Assembly: GCA_965205915.1 (NCBI GenBank)
Contig: OZ242191.1
Coordinates: 806,001-870,000, forward strand
Direction of reading: 5' to 3'
Length of the DNA stretch: 64,000 bases
DNA from: VXMO01 sp965205915
Lineage (GTDB): Bacteria > Chloroflexota > Dehalococcoidia > UBA6926
Part shown: piece by piece, positions 1 through 8,440 of the stretch
Position numbering within the stretch: the first letter of the stretch is position 1
Layout: every line of letters starts with the position of its first letter
Notes under the pieces: model-generated
What the model was told of the DNA's origin: nothing
Databases searched by the model: none
What the model saw: the letters and a program-made list of their open reading frames with translations, nothing else
Made by a program: the position numbers and the translations under genes

Positions 1-1342
1 GAGGCTGGTCTGCCCGCTGCGCCGGCGTATGACCGCCCTGCACCCGCTCCATCAGAACGTCGATCAGCTTCTCTCGTCGCCTCATGCCCGGGGTTTTCAG
101 CATGAACTTGGGCATAACCTTCATGATGTGAACGCTAAGCGCACGTTCTTTGTATTTGACGAGATCATCGATGAGATCCTGCGAATCGACGCCGACAAAG
201 AGCGGGGAGACCTGCGCGTTGATCATTCGCCGGGACATGCTCGTTGCGGGGAGGGCGTCCCCAACCTTCCAATCAGCCATATATGCGCGGGCATTCTCAT
301 ATATTTTCTCAAGCTGGCCTTCAAGTCGCGTGCGGGAATACGCCGGCTGCAAGGACTTCCGAAGCCGGAAATGGTCCCCCCCGTCCAGGGCCGGCAGGAC
401 GCCGGACGCGCCATATGCCTGCTCAAAATCATAGAAATAATCTTTCGCCCGGAGATACATGCGACCCTGCCGATGCGCCCAGTAGTTAGTTTCGGGGCCG
501 GCCAGGAACACCAGGGGCTTCACAAACGGCGGGCGAATCTGAAAGGCAGGGCCATATTTCTCTGCGATATCCGCGAACAGCGCAGGAATGTTACCGCTCC
601 GCAGATGCCGATTAAACAAAACTTTTCGCAGCGGCACGGTCGGGATGGTCCTGGTTAGGCCGGAATGCCTCAATAACGGCCCGGCGAGGTTCTGTGAGAC
701 GGCGTCTGCAATCGACCGTCCGATCACATCCAACCTACAGATGAATGCAATACGCTCCTCATCTTCAGCCTCAAGCGGGAAGATGAAGCGGAATAAGTCA
801 CACGTGTTGACCAGGCAAACGATGATGATGTCGCGCGGATCCGGGATTTCACTGCTGAAAATCACCCTGGCAATTCGATTCTTGACGAACTCAGCCGCGC
901 TGTCGTCCGAGGCAATACCACCGAGCCTGCCGGTCAGGGAACTCCGAGCCAGCGTCCAGAAGTCGCCGTCATGGTGCTGGAGTATGTTCATCTCCACAAG
1001 ACGATCCAGGGTTACATCAATGATTGATTCCGCGAGGGGCGCGAGCCGCTCAATCCAGTACTGAGTGTTGTGCTGATTCGGCTCGGCTGCTATTTCCCTA
1101 AGCACGGGATCAAGACCGGAGTGGCCCGTTTCCGTTGAGTCCACGAGGAACAACGACTCAAGATCGGTGTCGATGCGTTGCATAAGCGACAGTTCCGCAA
1201 GCGCCGCGCCGACGACGACACAGTTCAGATTCCAGCCCGGCACCTGGTGAAAATAGCCATCCTCTTCATTGAGGAGCATCAGGATGAGCTCTTCGGGCAG
1301 ACCAAGCTGTTGGGTCGCTACATCCTCTGTAAAAAGAGTCAT
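1..1342 (-). CDS. GPP34-domain / cytochrome P450 fusion protein (3' end outside window)
   Basis: This open frame of 447 codons runs off the left edge with no stop, starting at ATG 1342. Residues about 10-220 read as a bacterial GPP34 (Golgi phosphoprotein 3-like) domain: LGLPEELILMLL, then GAALAELSLMQRI, FLVDSTETG, LDRLVEMNILQ. GPP34 domains bind phosphoinositide-type lipids or membranes. From about residue 233 the chain reads as the N-terminal half of a cytochrome P450: EKYGPAFQIR, then AGPE, and the C-helix pattern GGDHFRLRKSLQPAYSR (321-337), which matches the family's G-x-x-H-x-x-x-R. The heme-ligand cysteine region would lie beyond the edge, so catalytic competence cannot be judged. The join is in one frame with no stop. 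The membrane-targeting role of GPP34 for the P450 is inference. The gene is followed on its strand by nothing visible and is preceded by a 200-bp gap. Confidence 0.82.
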   Translation of the reverse strand, partial: MTLFTEDVATQQLGLPEELILMLLNEEDGYFHQVPGWNLNCVVVGAALAELSLMQRIDTDLESLFLVDSTETGHSGLDPVLREIAAEPNQHNTQYWIERLAPLAESIIDVTLDRLVEMNILQHHDGDFWTLARSSLTGRLGGIASDDSAAEFVKNRIARVIFSSEIPDPRDIIIVCLVNTCDLFRFIFPLEAEDEERIAFICRLDVIGRSIADAVSQNLAGPLLRHSGLTRTIPTVPLRKVLFNRHLRSGNIPALFADIAEKYGPAFQIRPPFVKPLVFLAGPETNYWAHRQGRMYLRAKDYFYDFEQAYGASGVLPALDGGDHFRLRKSLQPAYSRTRLEGQLEKIYENARAYMADWKVGDALPATSMSRRMINAQVSPLFVGVDSQDLIDDLVKYKERALSVHIMKVMPKFMLKTPGMRRREKLIDVLMERVQGGHTPAQRADQP

Positions 1343-1543
1343 CAGTCTTGGTCTCCGCGGTATTCCCGCATGATGTCGATACTCTAAAGCTATCTGTAAT
1401 GTAGGTCAGTATACTTGCCCCGATGAAGCTACGACAAATAATCCTTCGTAACCGGTCACGCGTCGCTACGTTGGCGCTCATATCCGTAGCGCCCTACCCT
1501 AACGTGGCAGAGACCCGGTCTGCGTCGCTCGCATGCTGCGCCA

Positions 1544-2239
1544 CTACGCCACCGGAGGGTGTGATTTGCGCCCCGCTCGTTGGCGGCGACGCAGGAAGAG
1601 ATAGGCGCCGCCAAGGATGATCACCAGCACAGAGAGCGCGCTGATCCAGAGTCCTATTCCTGGTCCCACAGACGATCCCTTAGACGGCTCCTCGATGTCC
1701 GTTTCATTTCCTGTTCCGGTATCTGTCGTTACGCCGCCGGGATCGGCCGACGCAGCCGGGGTCGGCGCCTGTGTTGGGGCTATGGTTGGCTGCGGAGTGG
1801 GCGTTGCGGGAGAGAGGACGGTTACCCTCGACGCTCCGCCTACAGGAGATTCTTCTTTGTCTTCATTCTTGAGGACGCCGGTGAATTCGTAATCACCATC
1901 CGTCTCAGAGGCCATCACTGTGTACGTGACAGAGTCATCGCTCAAGAGGTTGAACATGACGGCACGGCCATCCACTTCAACGCCTTCGGCATCGTGGGTT
2001 GAGTCAACGAATGTAAACCCTTCGGGAAGCGTTTCGACGATTTGGCCGATTTGGCCGTAGTCGTTGGCCGTAACGGTGACCTCAATCGTCACGCCCGGCT
2101 CCACCGTTTCGGCATCGAATGAACGGACGGCGGACGGCGTCTGGGCGAACACAACCACAGGAGCGGTCAGTAGCAGCGCCAAGCACAAGGTGACCGCCAG
2201 CGCAAGGCTTTGGAATGATCGCGTTATGGAGGTTATCAG
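1544..2239 (-). CDS. Secreted, C-terminally membrane-anchored DUF11-like protein, probable CTG start
   Basis: The frame encodes about 231 residues. No ATG or GTG precedes the hydrophobic signal segment (TLCLALLLTAPVVVFAQ). The open frame begins after a TAA at 2252-2254, and AGGAG lies 6 nt before a CTG at 2237-2239, so I choose that rare start; an internal TTG at 2188 would cut into the signal peptide. After the predicted cleavage comes a beta-sandwich domain of the DUF11 kind (TVEPGVTIEVTVTAND, LPEGFTFVDST), then a Thr/Pro/Ala-rich linker, then one C-terminal membrane helix (GLWISALSVLVIILGGAYLF) with a basic RRRQRAGRK tail. No LPXTG motif is seen. It is probably a cell-surface protein exposed outside the membrane. 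The specific function is unknown. Confidence 0.72.
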   Translation of the reverse strand: MITSITRSFQSLALAVTLCLALLLTAPVVVFAQTPSAVRSFDAETVEPGVTIEVTVTANDYGQIGQIVETLPEGFTFVDSTHDAEGVEVDGRAVMFNLLSDDSVTYTVMASETDGDYEFTGVLKNEDKEESPVGGASRVTVLSPATPTPQPTIAPTQAPTPAASADPGGVTTDTGTGNETDIEEPSKGSSVGPGIGLWISALSVLVIILGGAYLFLRRRQRAGRKSHPPVA

Positions 2240-2387
2240 TTGCGACTCCTGTTATGTAGTTTGGGCCTGCCGACGCGCATCACCTAAGCGCAAGCTTTCT
2301 CCCTTCAGGACGGAGAGTGCCTAGACGAACCCTGTAGCTAGTTTCGCACGAAGTGTGGTTGTTTGCGACATGCGGCCGGTTCGTCAG

Positions 2388-3456
2388 CTAGGCCGCCGCA
2401 GGGACCTCTACCGGCCCTGCTCGCACCTGGTCAAACTGCGCAGTGATAGCGTCGCCGGGAGGCGAGGTCAGAACAGTGACTATCCAGGCCGCGGCCCCCC
2501 AAAGGTTGAAACGACGCCAGTAGAGGGCAAGGATGATCACCGGGCCAAAAGCCGCTCCCATGCCGCCCCATGCGTACGAAACAAGGCTCGCGACGGAATC
2601 CGGCTGGATGATGGCGGATGCGCACAATCCAAACCGTGCCGATATTGCGGCTCCGATTGATCTTGTCTTCACTTTCAATAGCCATGAACCGCTGGAGGAT
2701 GCGCTGGGAGCCAAACGAGCCAAGACCCCAGCCGGCGGTGGACAGGAGGAATGCGACGCCGATGCCATCGCCATCGGCGTCCGTGAGGGGATTCAGGAAT
2801 CCGCCGTTGCCGAGGCCCAGAAACGGCTCAGCCGTGTTCGTAATCAATATCAGAGGCAGGATGAGGAAGCTGACGAGCATCACAAGCGCCTGGAACACAT
2901 CCGTCCGCGAGACGGCCATGAAGCCGCCGATGAACGTGTAGGACGCGACGGCCAGCAGTGTAATGAGGGCGCCCTGATTGTGAGTCGCGCCAAAGACCGT
3001 CTCCATCAGTTTGGCTCCGGCAATGAGGCCGGAGTTGATATAGAGCATGATGAAGAAGATTGTCAGTACCGCGGTTAGCGCGCGCAGGACGCCGGTCCTG
3101 TCTCCAAATCGCTTTTCCAGGAAGTCCGGCAGGGTCAGCGATTCCGTCGCGATGGTGTATCTCCGCAGCCGCGCCGCAAGCACAGTCCATGTGAACCAGG
3201 CTCCGAGCACGAGTGACACAATCGTCCACAGATGCACGGCGCCCTCTGAGAAGGCGAGCGCCGGAAACACAAGCATCGTCCAGCCGCCGGTCGTTGAGGA
3301 GCCGGCGCTGAGCGCGGAGGTGAAGCTGCTCATGCGGCGGCCGGCGAGGACGTCGTCGGTCATGTCCCGCATCTGATTCGCGCGGAAGACGGCAATCGCA
3401 ATAAGAGCCAGGAATTAGGCGATAAAGACGGCAACAATCGCCGCATGGAACTCCAT
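2388..3456 (-). pseudogene. Decayed sodium:solute (proline-type, PutP/SSS family) symporter
   Basis: Translation from ATG 3456 gives MEFHAAIVAVFIA, then TAA at 3415-3417, then in the same frame FLALIAIAVFRANQ and the SSS-family signatures TSALSAGSSTTGGW and YTFIGGFMAVSRTDVFQAL. The stop sits inside the first membrane helix where a Tyr codon would fit. Near 2620-2650 the reading frame changes. Before it the match is to the family's RNIGTVW region; after it the match resumes at SLVSYAWGGMGAAFGP in another frame. About 150 residues (several helices) are missing at that joint. The remaining C-terminus ends at 2388, well short of the roughly 500 residues usual for PutP. A premature stop, an internal deletion with frameshift, and truncation together make a nonfunctional gene likely; a sequencing error could explain one lesion but not all three. 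Confidence 0.82.
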
Positions 3457-3631
3457 ACTGTCATCAAAGTATTGCGTAGGCCGGGCGCGTAAACGGCGCA
3501 CGCACGAGATGTTTTGACACGCTAGCGCCGCGCGGATACCGTTCGGCCTACGCGTATGGGCGTGAGGACTGTCGGGACTGTATGATTGTGAACCGGTACG
3601 GGAGTACAATGCTTGGCAATCGACTGCTGAA

Positions 3632-4051
3632 ATGTCCTTCAATTTCATTATTCTCGCCGTTTGCACATCCTTGTTCGCACTGCGAGTGCTGGGGCAGGTG
3701 TTGGTCGTAACAATCGCCCCGCGCTGGCTTCCCGCCAACGAGCACTGGTACTCCGGCCTGCTGCCGTACAGGTATCTGTTACCGGCTCAATTGATCCTGC
3801 TGGCAGTGATGATAGCCATAACCGTGGCGGTTCAACGTGAGAGCGCCTTCTTTTCGGGAGACGGTTGGGAAAGAGTGGCGCCCTACCTGGCAGTCATATC
3901 GGTGATTTACTTTGCCGCGATGATTGTTCGCTACGTCCTCACCATGGTCCGACACCCCGAAAGAAGATGGTTTAAGAGAACCATTCCCATCTGGTTGCAC
4001 ATGGTTCTGGCCGTTGCGCTTTGGTCGTTCGCAGACTACCTCCGGGTATGA
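3632..4051 (+). CDS. Small integral membrane protein of unknown function
   Basis: The protein has 139 residues with four hydrophobic segments: FNFIILAVCTSLFALRVL, YLLPAQLILLAVMIAITVAV, VAPYLAVISVIYFAAMIVRY and the C-terminal HMVLAVALWSFADYL. The arrangement is typical of a small inner-membrane protein with short basic loops (RHPERRWFKR). I do not recognise the family. It is divergent from the decayed symporter and convergent with the flavoprotein gene downstream, whose 3' end it overlaps by 16 bp. No strong ribosome-binding site is visible before the ATG, so the start is uncertain. Confidence 0.6.
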   Translation: MSFNFIILAVCTSLFALRVLGQVLVVTIAPRWLPANEHWYSGLLPYRYLLPAQLILLAVMIAITVAVQRESAFFSGDGWERVAPYLAVISVIYFAAMIVRYVLTMVRHPERRWFKRTIPIWLHMVLAVALWSFADYLRV

Positions 4052-5157
4052 CTTTCAGAGACAAGTCGAGCCACCCGCTTGGCATCGATGCGGATGTTGT
4101 AAAGGCCGCCTCGTCCGTCGTAGTTGTGGCCTATAAAGTACAGCCCCGCGTGCCTGGAGCTCCGCACCCTGTCTTTACGTTCCCCAAATCCGCAATCGTC
4201 TCTGGCGCCGTACCGGCCCATCCATTCAATCGCGCCACGATACCCGGTTGCCAGCATAATCGCATCACCGGTCCATGACTCGCCATCCAGGAAGCGGACG
4301 CCGTTTTCGTTCATTTCCGCAATTCCGGGGCGCTTCTTCACCCGTCCCGCGCCGATGAGATCGAGTATTCTGCGTCCAATCACGGGAACGTCCTGACAGC
4401 TGTCCGGCGCGCGCTTTCTCGGCAGCCGAGCGGATCCTGGCCTCACCAGGTCGCCTAACCGCGATAGCTCCCGCGTGACGCGGCGTTGCAGGGCGCTCGG
4501 AAGGGCCGATAGCAGCCATCCAAAGTACTGAGTGGGTATGCCGGCGATACTCCTCGGTATGATATTGGCCCCGGACCGTACCGAAAGCGTTACGTCCCGA
4601 CCGGCCTCGGCCAGCTCCGAGGCTATCTCCGCCCCGGAGTTCCCTATGCCGACGATCAGGATGCTTCGCGCCGGACTCCGGTCGGGAGCGCGGTATTCGC
4701 TGCTGTGGGACATTTGCCCCCCGTAAGACGACATCCCATCGAATTCCGGCAATCTGGGTTCTGATGATATGCCAGTGGCAACCACCACCACCTTCGCCCG
4801 ATACTCGCCATCGCTTGTTTCGACCAGCCATTCTCCTTCTTCTTGCCGGAGGCCCCTGGCCTCGACACCGGTGTGAACGGGCAGGCGAAACCGGGCCGCG
4901 TAACTATCGAGGTATTCCACGAACTCCGAACGAGAGGGAAACAACGACGTCCGACGAGGAAACGGCATCCCGGGAAGAGAGCTCAAGTGCTTGCCCGTGT
5001 GCAGCCTCAGGCTGTCGTACAGATGCCTCCACGTCCATCCGGCGCGCTCGCCTCGCTCGAGCACAACACTCGACAATCCTCGTGCGCCCAGCTGTTGAGA
5101 CACCGCAAGTCCGGCGGGACCGCCCCCTACAACCACAGCGTCCAGATACTTCATCAT
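4036..5157 (-). CDS. FAD/NAD(P)-dependent oxidoreductase, flavin-containing monooxygenase-like
   Basis: The protein has about 373 residues. An N-terminal Rossmann motif VVVGGGPAGLA binds FAD, a second one (ILIVGIGNSGAEIASEL, around residue 168) would bind NADPH, and MLATGYRG is the ATG-motif that links the two domains. The order and the WTWRHLYDSLRLHTGK segment fit single-component flavoprotein monooxygenases and Trp/indole-type FMO relatives, which oxygenate soft nucleophiles or ketones. The FxGxxxHxxxW signature of classical FMOs is not obvious, so the reaction is open. ATG 5157 directly follows a TTG. The gene overlaps the convergent membrane protein gene at its 3' end. FMO-type enzymes are abundant in SAR202 genomes, which fits the proposed host. 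Confidence 0.8.
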   Translation of the reverse strand: MMKYLDAVVVGGGPAGLAVSQQLGARGLSSVVLERGERAGWTWRHLYDSLRLHTGKHLSSLPGMPFPRRTSLFPSRSEFVEYLDSYAARFRLPVHTGVEARGLRQEEGEWLVETSDGEYRAKVVVVATGISSEPRLPEFDGMSSYGGQMSHSSEYRAPDRSPARSILIVGIGNSGAEIASELAEAGRDVTLSVRSGANIIPRSIAGIPTQYFGWLLSALPSALQRRVTRELSRLGDLVRPGSARLPRKRAPDSCQDVPVIGRRILDLIGAGRVKKRPGIAEMNENGVRFLDGESWTGDAIMLATGYRGAIEWMGRYGARDDCGFGERKDRVRSSRHAGLYFIGHNYDGRGGLYNIRIDAKRVARLVSESHTRR

Positions 5158-5246
5158 CAATGATGTCTCAGCAGCGCGGGGAATCTCTCTGTCCTCAATT
5201 CCTTAGCCCCCCTTTGCTGACGGACTACTGTAGCCACAGTAAATCA

Positions 5247-5279
5247 GGCCCGGAAAGGGGACAATCCCCTTTCCGGGCC
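5247..5279 (-). terminator. Perfect 15-bp inverted repeat downstream of the betaine operon
   Basis: The arms 5247-5261 and 5265-5279 are perfectly complementary (GGCCCGGAAAGGGGA and its complement) around a 3-nt loop. The hairpin lies between the stop of the binding-protein gene and the start of the FMO gene. It is best placed to end transcription of the opuA-type operon on the minus strand. The trailing T tract is weak (GATTTACTG). Confidence 0.7.
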
Positions 5280-5339
5280 GTCAATGTACGATCCGTCTGA
5301 TACCTGCTTCGGATCCATATCCGAAGGCGGGGCTTCTAT

Positions 5340-6341
5340 CTATGGAATCCAGGTTCTCCAGACCGGCTCGTTGGCATCAACCCACTCCTGCGCGGCCTGG
5401 CGTACCGTCAGGTCGTTCTCGGTGAGGTTGAGAACGATCTCGTTTTGCTGTTCGTTGGTCATCTGGAAATTGGAGAGGAACTCGTATGCCTCTGGAAACT
5501 CGTCCTGAAGACCCGGCCAAATCAGCTTCGCTACGCCGTCGGTTGGGAAGCCGCAGTTGAAACTGTCACCATCGGGATAGCAGTCGGAAGTCCACGCGGG
5601 CATGTCGATCTGCACCAGGTTGTACTTGGCATGTGCCCAGTGGGGCTCCCATAGGTATGTGAGGATGGGATCACCCCTTTGGAAGGCGGCGTCGAGTTCA
5701 GCCAGAGCCGCGCCTTCGGACCCGGCGAATACAACTTGGAAGTCGGCGCCAAAGGCCTCAAGTCGTTCCTCGGGCTTTGTATCCCACGCAGCAGTGAACT
5801 CCAGGAGTCTGCCGCTATTGCCGGTATCGCTCGTGGCGAAAACGTCCTTGTACTGGTTCAGGTCGCTAACCGTGCGGAGGTTGGGCGCCACTGCTGCGAT
5901 GCCGCGGTCGGCGTCGCCATTGATGACGTAGGAAGGAACATACCAGCCGGTCTCACCCACTATGCCCACAGTCCCCATGCGATCCACTTCGGCGTCTTCA
6001 GCGTTCACGTATTCATCCAGGAGCTCGGCGCTGTAGGAAGGCCAGTTGCAGCAGACGAAATGGAAATCGCCCCGTTCGAGGCCTATGAAGAGGGGCGCCG
6101 AATCGGCGGGCGCGAATTTGGTCGCGACGGTGTGATCCATTTCCTGCTCCAGCAGGATCTGCGCAACAGCCGTCGTGGCAAGCTGTCCGTTCCAGTCCTG
6201 GTCGACGAGATACAGGGTGCCCCTGGTATCCGAATCATCGGCGCCTTGTTCACAGGCCACCAATCCTACTGCCATGACCATGGCCAGCGCCACAAGTATA
6301 AAGAGACTACTCCACTTATTCTTCACTAATTTCATTTTCAT
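5340..6341 (-). CDS. opuAC: Glycine betaine/proline-type ABC transporter substrate-binding lipoprotein
   Basis: The protein has 333 residues with a lipoprotein signal: a basic start, a hydrophobic core and the lipobox GLVACEQ, so the Cys would be lipidated and the protein held on the outer face of the membrane. The mature part matches OpuAC/ProX-type quaternary-amine receptors: QDWNGQLATTAVAQILLEQ near the N-terminus, GDFHFVCCNWPSY, GETGWYVPSYV with aromatic residues expected in the cation-pi cage, and a C-terminal FQMTNEQQNEIVLNL segment. AAGGA lies just upstream of two possible ATGs (6341 and 6335); the second has the better spacing. It is the last gene of the operon, about 100 bp after the permease, and its substrate is inferred from family and context. 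Confidence 0.9.
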   Translation of the reverse strand: MKMKLVKNKWSSLFILVALAMVMAVGLVACEQGADDSDTRGTLYLVDQDWNGQLATTAVAQILLEQEMDHTVATKFAPADSAPLFIGLERGDFHFVCCNWPSYSAELLDEYVNAEDAEVDRMGTVGIVGETGWYVPSYVINGDADRGIAAVAPNLRTVSDLNQYKDVFATSDTGNSGRLLEFTAAWDTKPEERLEAFGADFQVVFAGSEGAALAELDAAFQRGDPILTYLWEPHWAHAKYNLVQIDMPAWTSDCYPDGDSFNCGFPTDGVAKLIWPGLQDEFPEAYEFLSNFQMTNEQQNEIVLNLTENDLTVRQAAQEWVDANEPVWRTWIP

Positions 6342-6445
6342 TTTCCTTTCAGCGTCGGTGTGTATTTGGCAATCGTTTCAGATTGCAACATGCCATATCG
6401 TCCCAAAGGCATCCCTCCTTGCGCGGTTCGTGTGCCGGTTTCTCG

Positions 6446-8440
6446 CTATCTCAGTGCCGTAAGAGGTATTTCCGTGCCCTGTTTGCCCCTGGTCATGCGG
6501 TCAAGCACCATCGCCATGAAGACGATGGTCATCCCGGCAATCAGGCCGTCGCCCATCCTTAGCCAGATGGAATTAATGAAGACTTCCTGTCCCAGTCCCC
6601 CACCTCCTACAAGCCCGGCGATGATCACCATGGCGAACACCATGATGATGGTCTGGTTGACACCCAACATTATCGTCGGGAATGCCAGGGGTATCTTGAC
6701 CTGAAGCATCGTCTGAAGTCCGGTCGAGCCATGGGCCAGGGCCGTTTCAATGCCCTGTGCGGGCACTTCCTTGATTCCGAGGGTGGTCATGCGGATCACC
6801 GGAGGCAGCGCATACACCGCCGTGGCTATGATGCCCACCAAAGGTCCTATGCCCCAGAGCATAATGACCGGAATCAGGTAAACGAAGATCGGCATCGTCT
6901 GCATGGTGTCCAGGATGGGCCGCAGAGCCGACTCAAGAGCCTTGCTCTGGGAGGCTGCAATGCCCACGCTAATACCCACGACCACCGTAAATAATCCCGC
7001 GGTCAGCACCTGGCTCAGGGTCTCCATGGTGATGTCCCAAACTCCGCCGGTTCCTGCGAAGGCAAGACCTACCACCGCGAAAAGCGCCACTCGCCATCCG
7101 GCGGTTACGTAGGCCAGCCCGGCCGCGATGACCATCAACGCCGGCCAGGGGAGCCAAAGGAGCAGGGTGTAGATGGGTGAGTAGCCAAGTTCCCGGAACA
7201 GGCTGTCCCGTACCCAGCTTGTAATGAAATAGAGGTTGACGGCCATCCAGTCGAAGACATTGTTGACGGGATCCGCCATTGAAAAGGTCAGGTCGTTTGG
7301 GAAGTCTCTCAGGGGCCCGATCAGGAATCCGAGGACCAGCAGGACGGCGATCAGACCCACGCCCGAAATGGGAAGAGCGTAAGGGGCAGCCATTTTCGTA
7401 AGGCTCCGGCCGGCCGGAGCCTCAATTCCCGGACTGATGGCCTGGCCGGATGTAGTTGAGCGGGGACCGGAATTCGCGAGGGCGTAGCTGAGCCTGTCCA
7501 GGATGATGGCCAGAAGCACGATGGCGATGCCGCTCTCCAGTCCCTCCCCCGCGTCCACCTCCCGCAGTGAGAGCCATACGTCCCTGCCGAGCCCGTCCAC
7601 TCCCACCAGCGCAGTTATTATCACCATTGCGACTGCCATCATGATGGTCTGGTTGATGCCCATCATGATGGAGCTCTTTGCCAGCGGCAGCTGAACCTGA
7701 AACAGCGTCTGCGACGCCGTCGATCCGTGCGAGTAGGCCGTCTCCGTAGCGGCCTTGGGGACCTGGCGGATCCCCAGGTTGGTGAGCCGTATAACGGGGG
7801 GAATACAGTAGACCACCGTAAGGAAGACGCCCTGGGCGCCGCTCACTCCGAACAGGATCAGTGCCGGGATGAGATATACGAAGGCAGGCAGAACCTGCAT
7901 GGTGTCGAGAATCGGGCGGACGACTGCCTCCAAGCGGTTGTTGAAGGCAACAAATATGCCGATCGGCACGCCAATCCCTACAGCGATAATCACTGAAACG
8001 ACCAGGACGCTCATAGTGAGCATCGCGGAATCCCAGTACCCGTTGAAGCCGATGAACAGGGTAGCGGCGGCGCAGAACAGCCCAAGCCACCTGCCGCCGA
8101 GCCTGAACCCCAACATCGCCGCCACCGCCACGACAACGATCCAGGGGAGCCAAAGGAGGAACGTGTCTAACCCGGCGAGGCCCGTATCTATCACTTCAGA
8201 GATTGGATTGAAGAACCAGGCGAGGTTGTCGCCGAACCATCCAAAGGAGGTGTCAATCGGCTCCTGGATGGGAGGCTCCCAGCTCAGCGGCCAGTTTCCA
8301 AAGTCGGTGCCAACATTGTTGGTCGCCAGCGAATAGGCCAGGATGTAAGCGGCTCCGGCAAGTGCCGCCCACAGAATGCCCCGGTACCGGCGCATCTGGA
8401 CAGGGCGAATCTGGAGATGGAGAGTCTCCGCGCGGATCAC
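6446..8440 (-). CDS. opuAB: Double-length glycine betaine ABC transporter permease (two fused OpuAB-type domains)
   Basis: The protein has 664 residues, about twice the family norm, because two complete binding-protein-dependent permease units lie in tandem. Each half repeats the same landmarks: an amphipathic start, LLWLPW, a run of membrane helices, RPILDTMQ(V/T)(L/M)P, FVYLIP, PPVIR(L/M)T(N/T)LGI, then the EAA-like loop (E-TA--HGST--QTL-QV--PLA) and the following helix containing VNQTI or INQTI. A single chain could therefore form the whole membrane channel that normally needs a homodimer. The GTG start at 8440 overlaps the TGA of the ATPase gene (GTGA), indicating translational coupling. 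The binding protein gene follows. Confidence 0.9.
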   Translation of the reverse strand: MIRAETLHLQIRPVQMRRYRGILWAALAGAAYILAYSLATNNVGTDFGNWPLSWEPPIQEPIDTSFGWFGDNLAWFFNPISEVIDTGLAGLDTFLLWLPWIVVVAVAAMLGFRLGGRWLGLFCAAATLFIGFNGYWDSAMLTMSVLVVSVIIAVGIGVPIGIFVAFNNRLEAVVRPILDTMQVLPAFVYLIPALILFGVSGAQGVFLTVVYCIPPVIRLTNLGIRQVPKAATETAYSHGSTASQTLFQVQLPLAKSSIMMGINQTIMMAVAMVIITALVGVDGLGRDVWLSLREVDAGEGLESGIAIVLLAIILDRLSYALANSGPRSTTSGQAISPGIEAPAGRSLTKMAAPYALPISGVGLIAVLLVLGFLIGPLRDFPNDLTFSMADPVNNVFDWMAVNLYFITSWVRDSLFRELGYSPIYTLLLWLPWPALMVIAAGLAYVTAGWRVALFAVVGLAFAGTGGVWDITMETLSQVLTAGLFTVVVGISVGIAASQSKALESALRPILDTMQTMPIFVYLIPVIMLWGIGPLVGIIATAVYALPPVIRMTTLGIKEVPAQGIETALAHGSTGLQTMLQVKIPLAFPTIMLGVNQTIIMVFAMVIIAGLVGGGGLGQEVFINSIWLRMGDGLIAGMTIVFMAMVLDRMTRGKQGTEIPLTALR

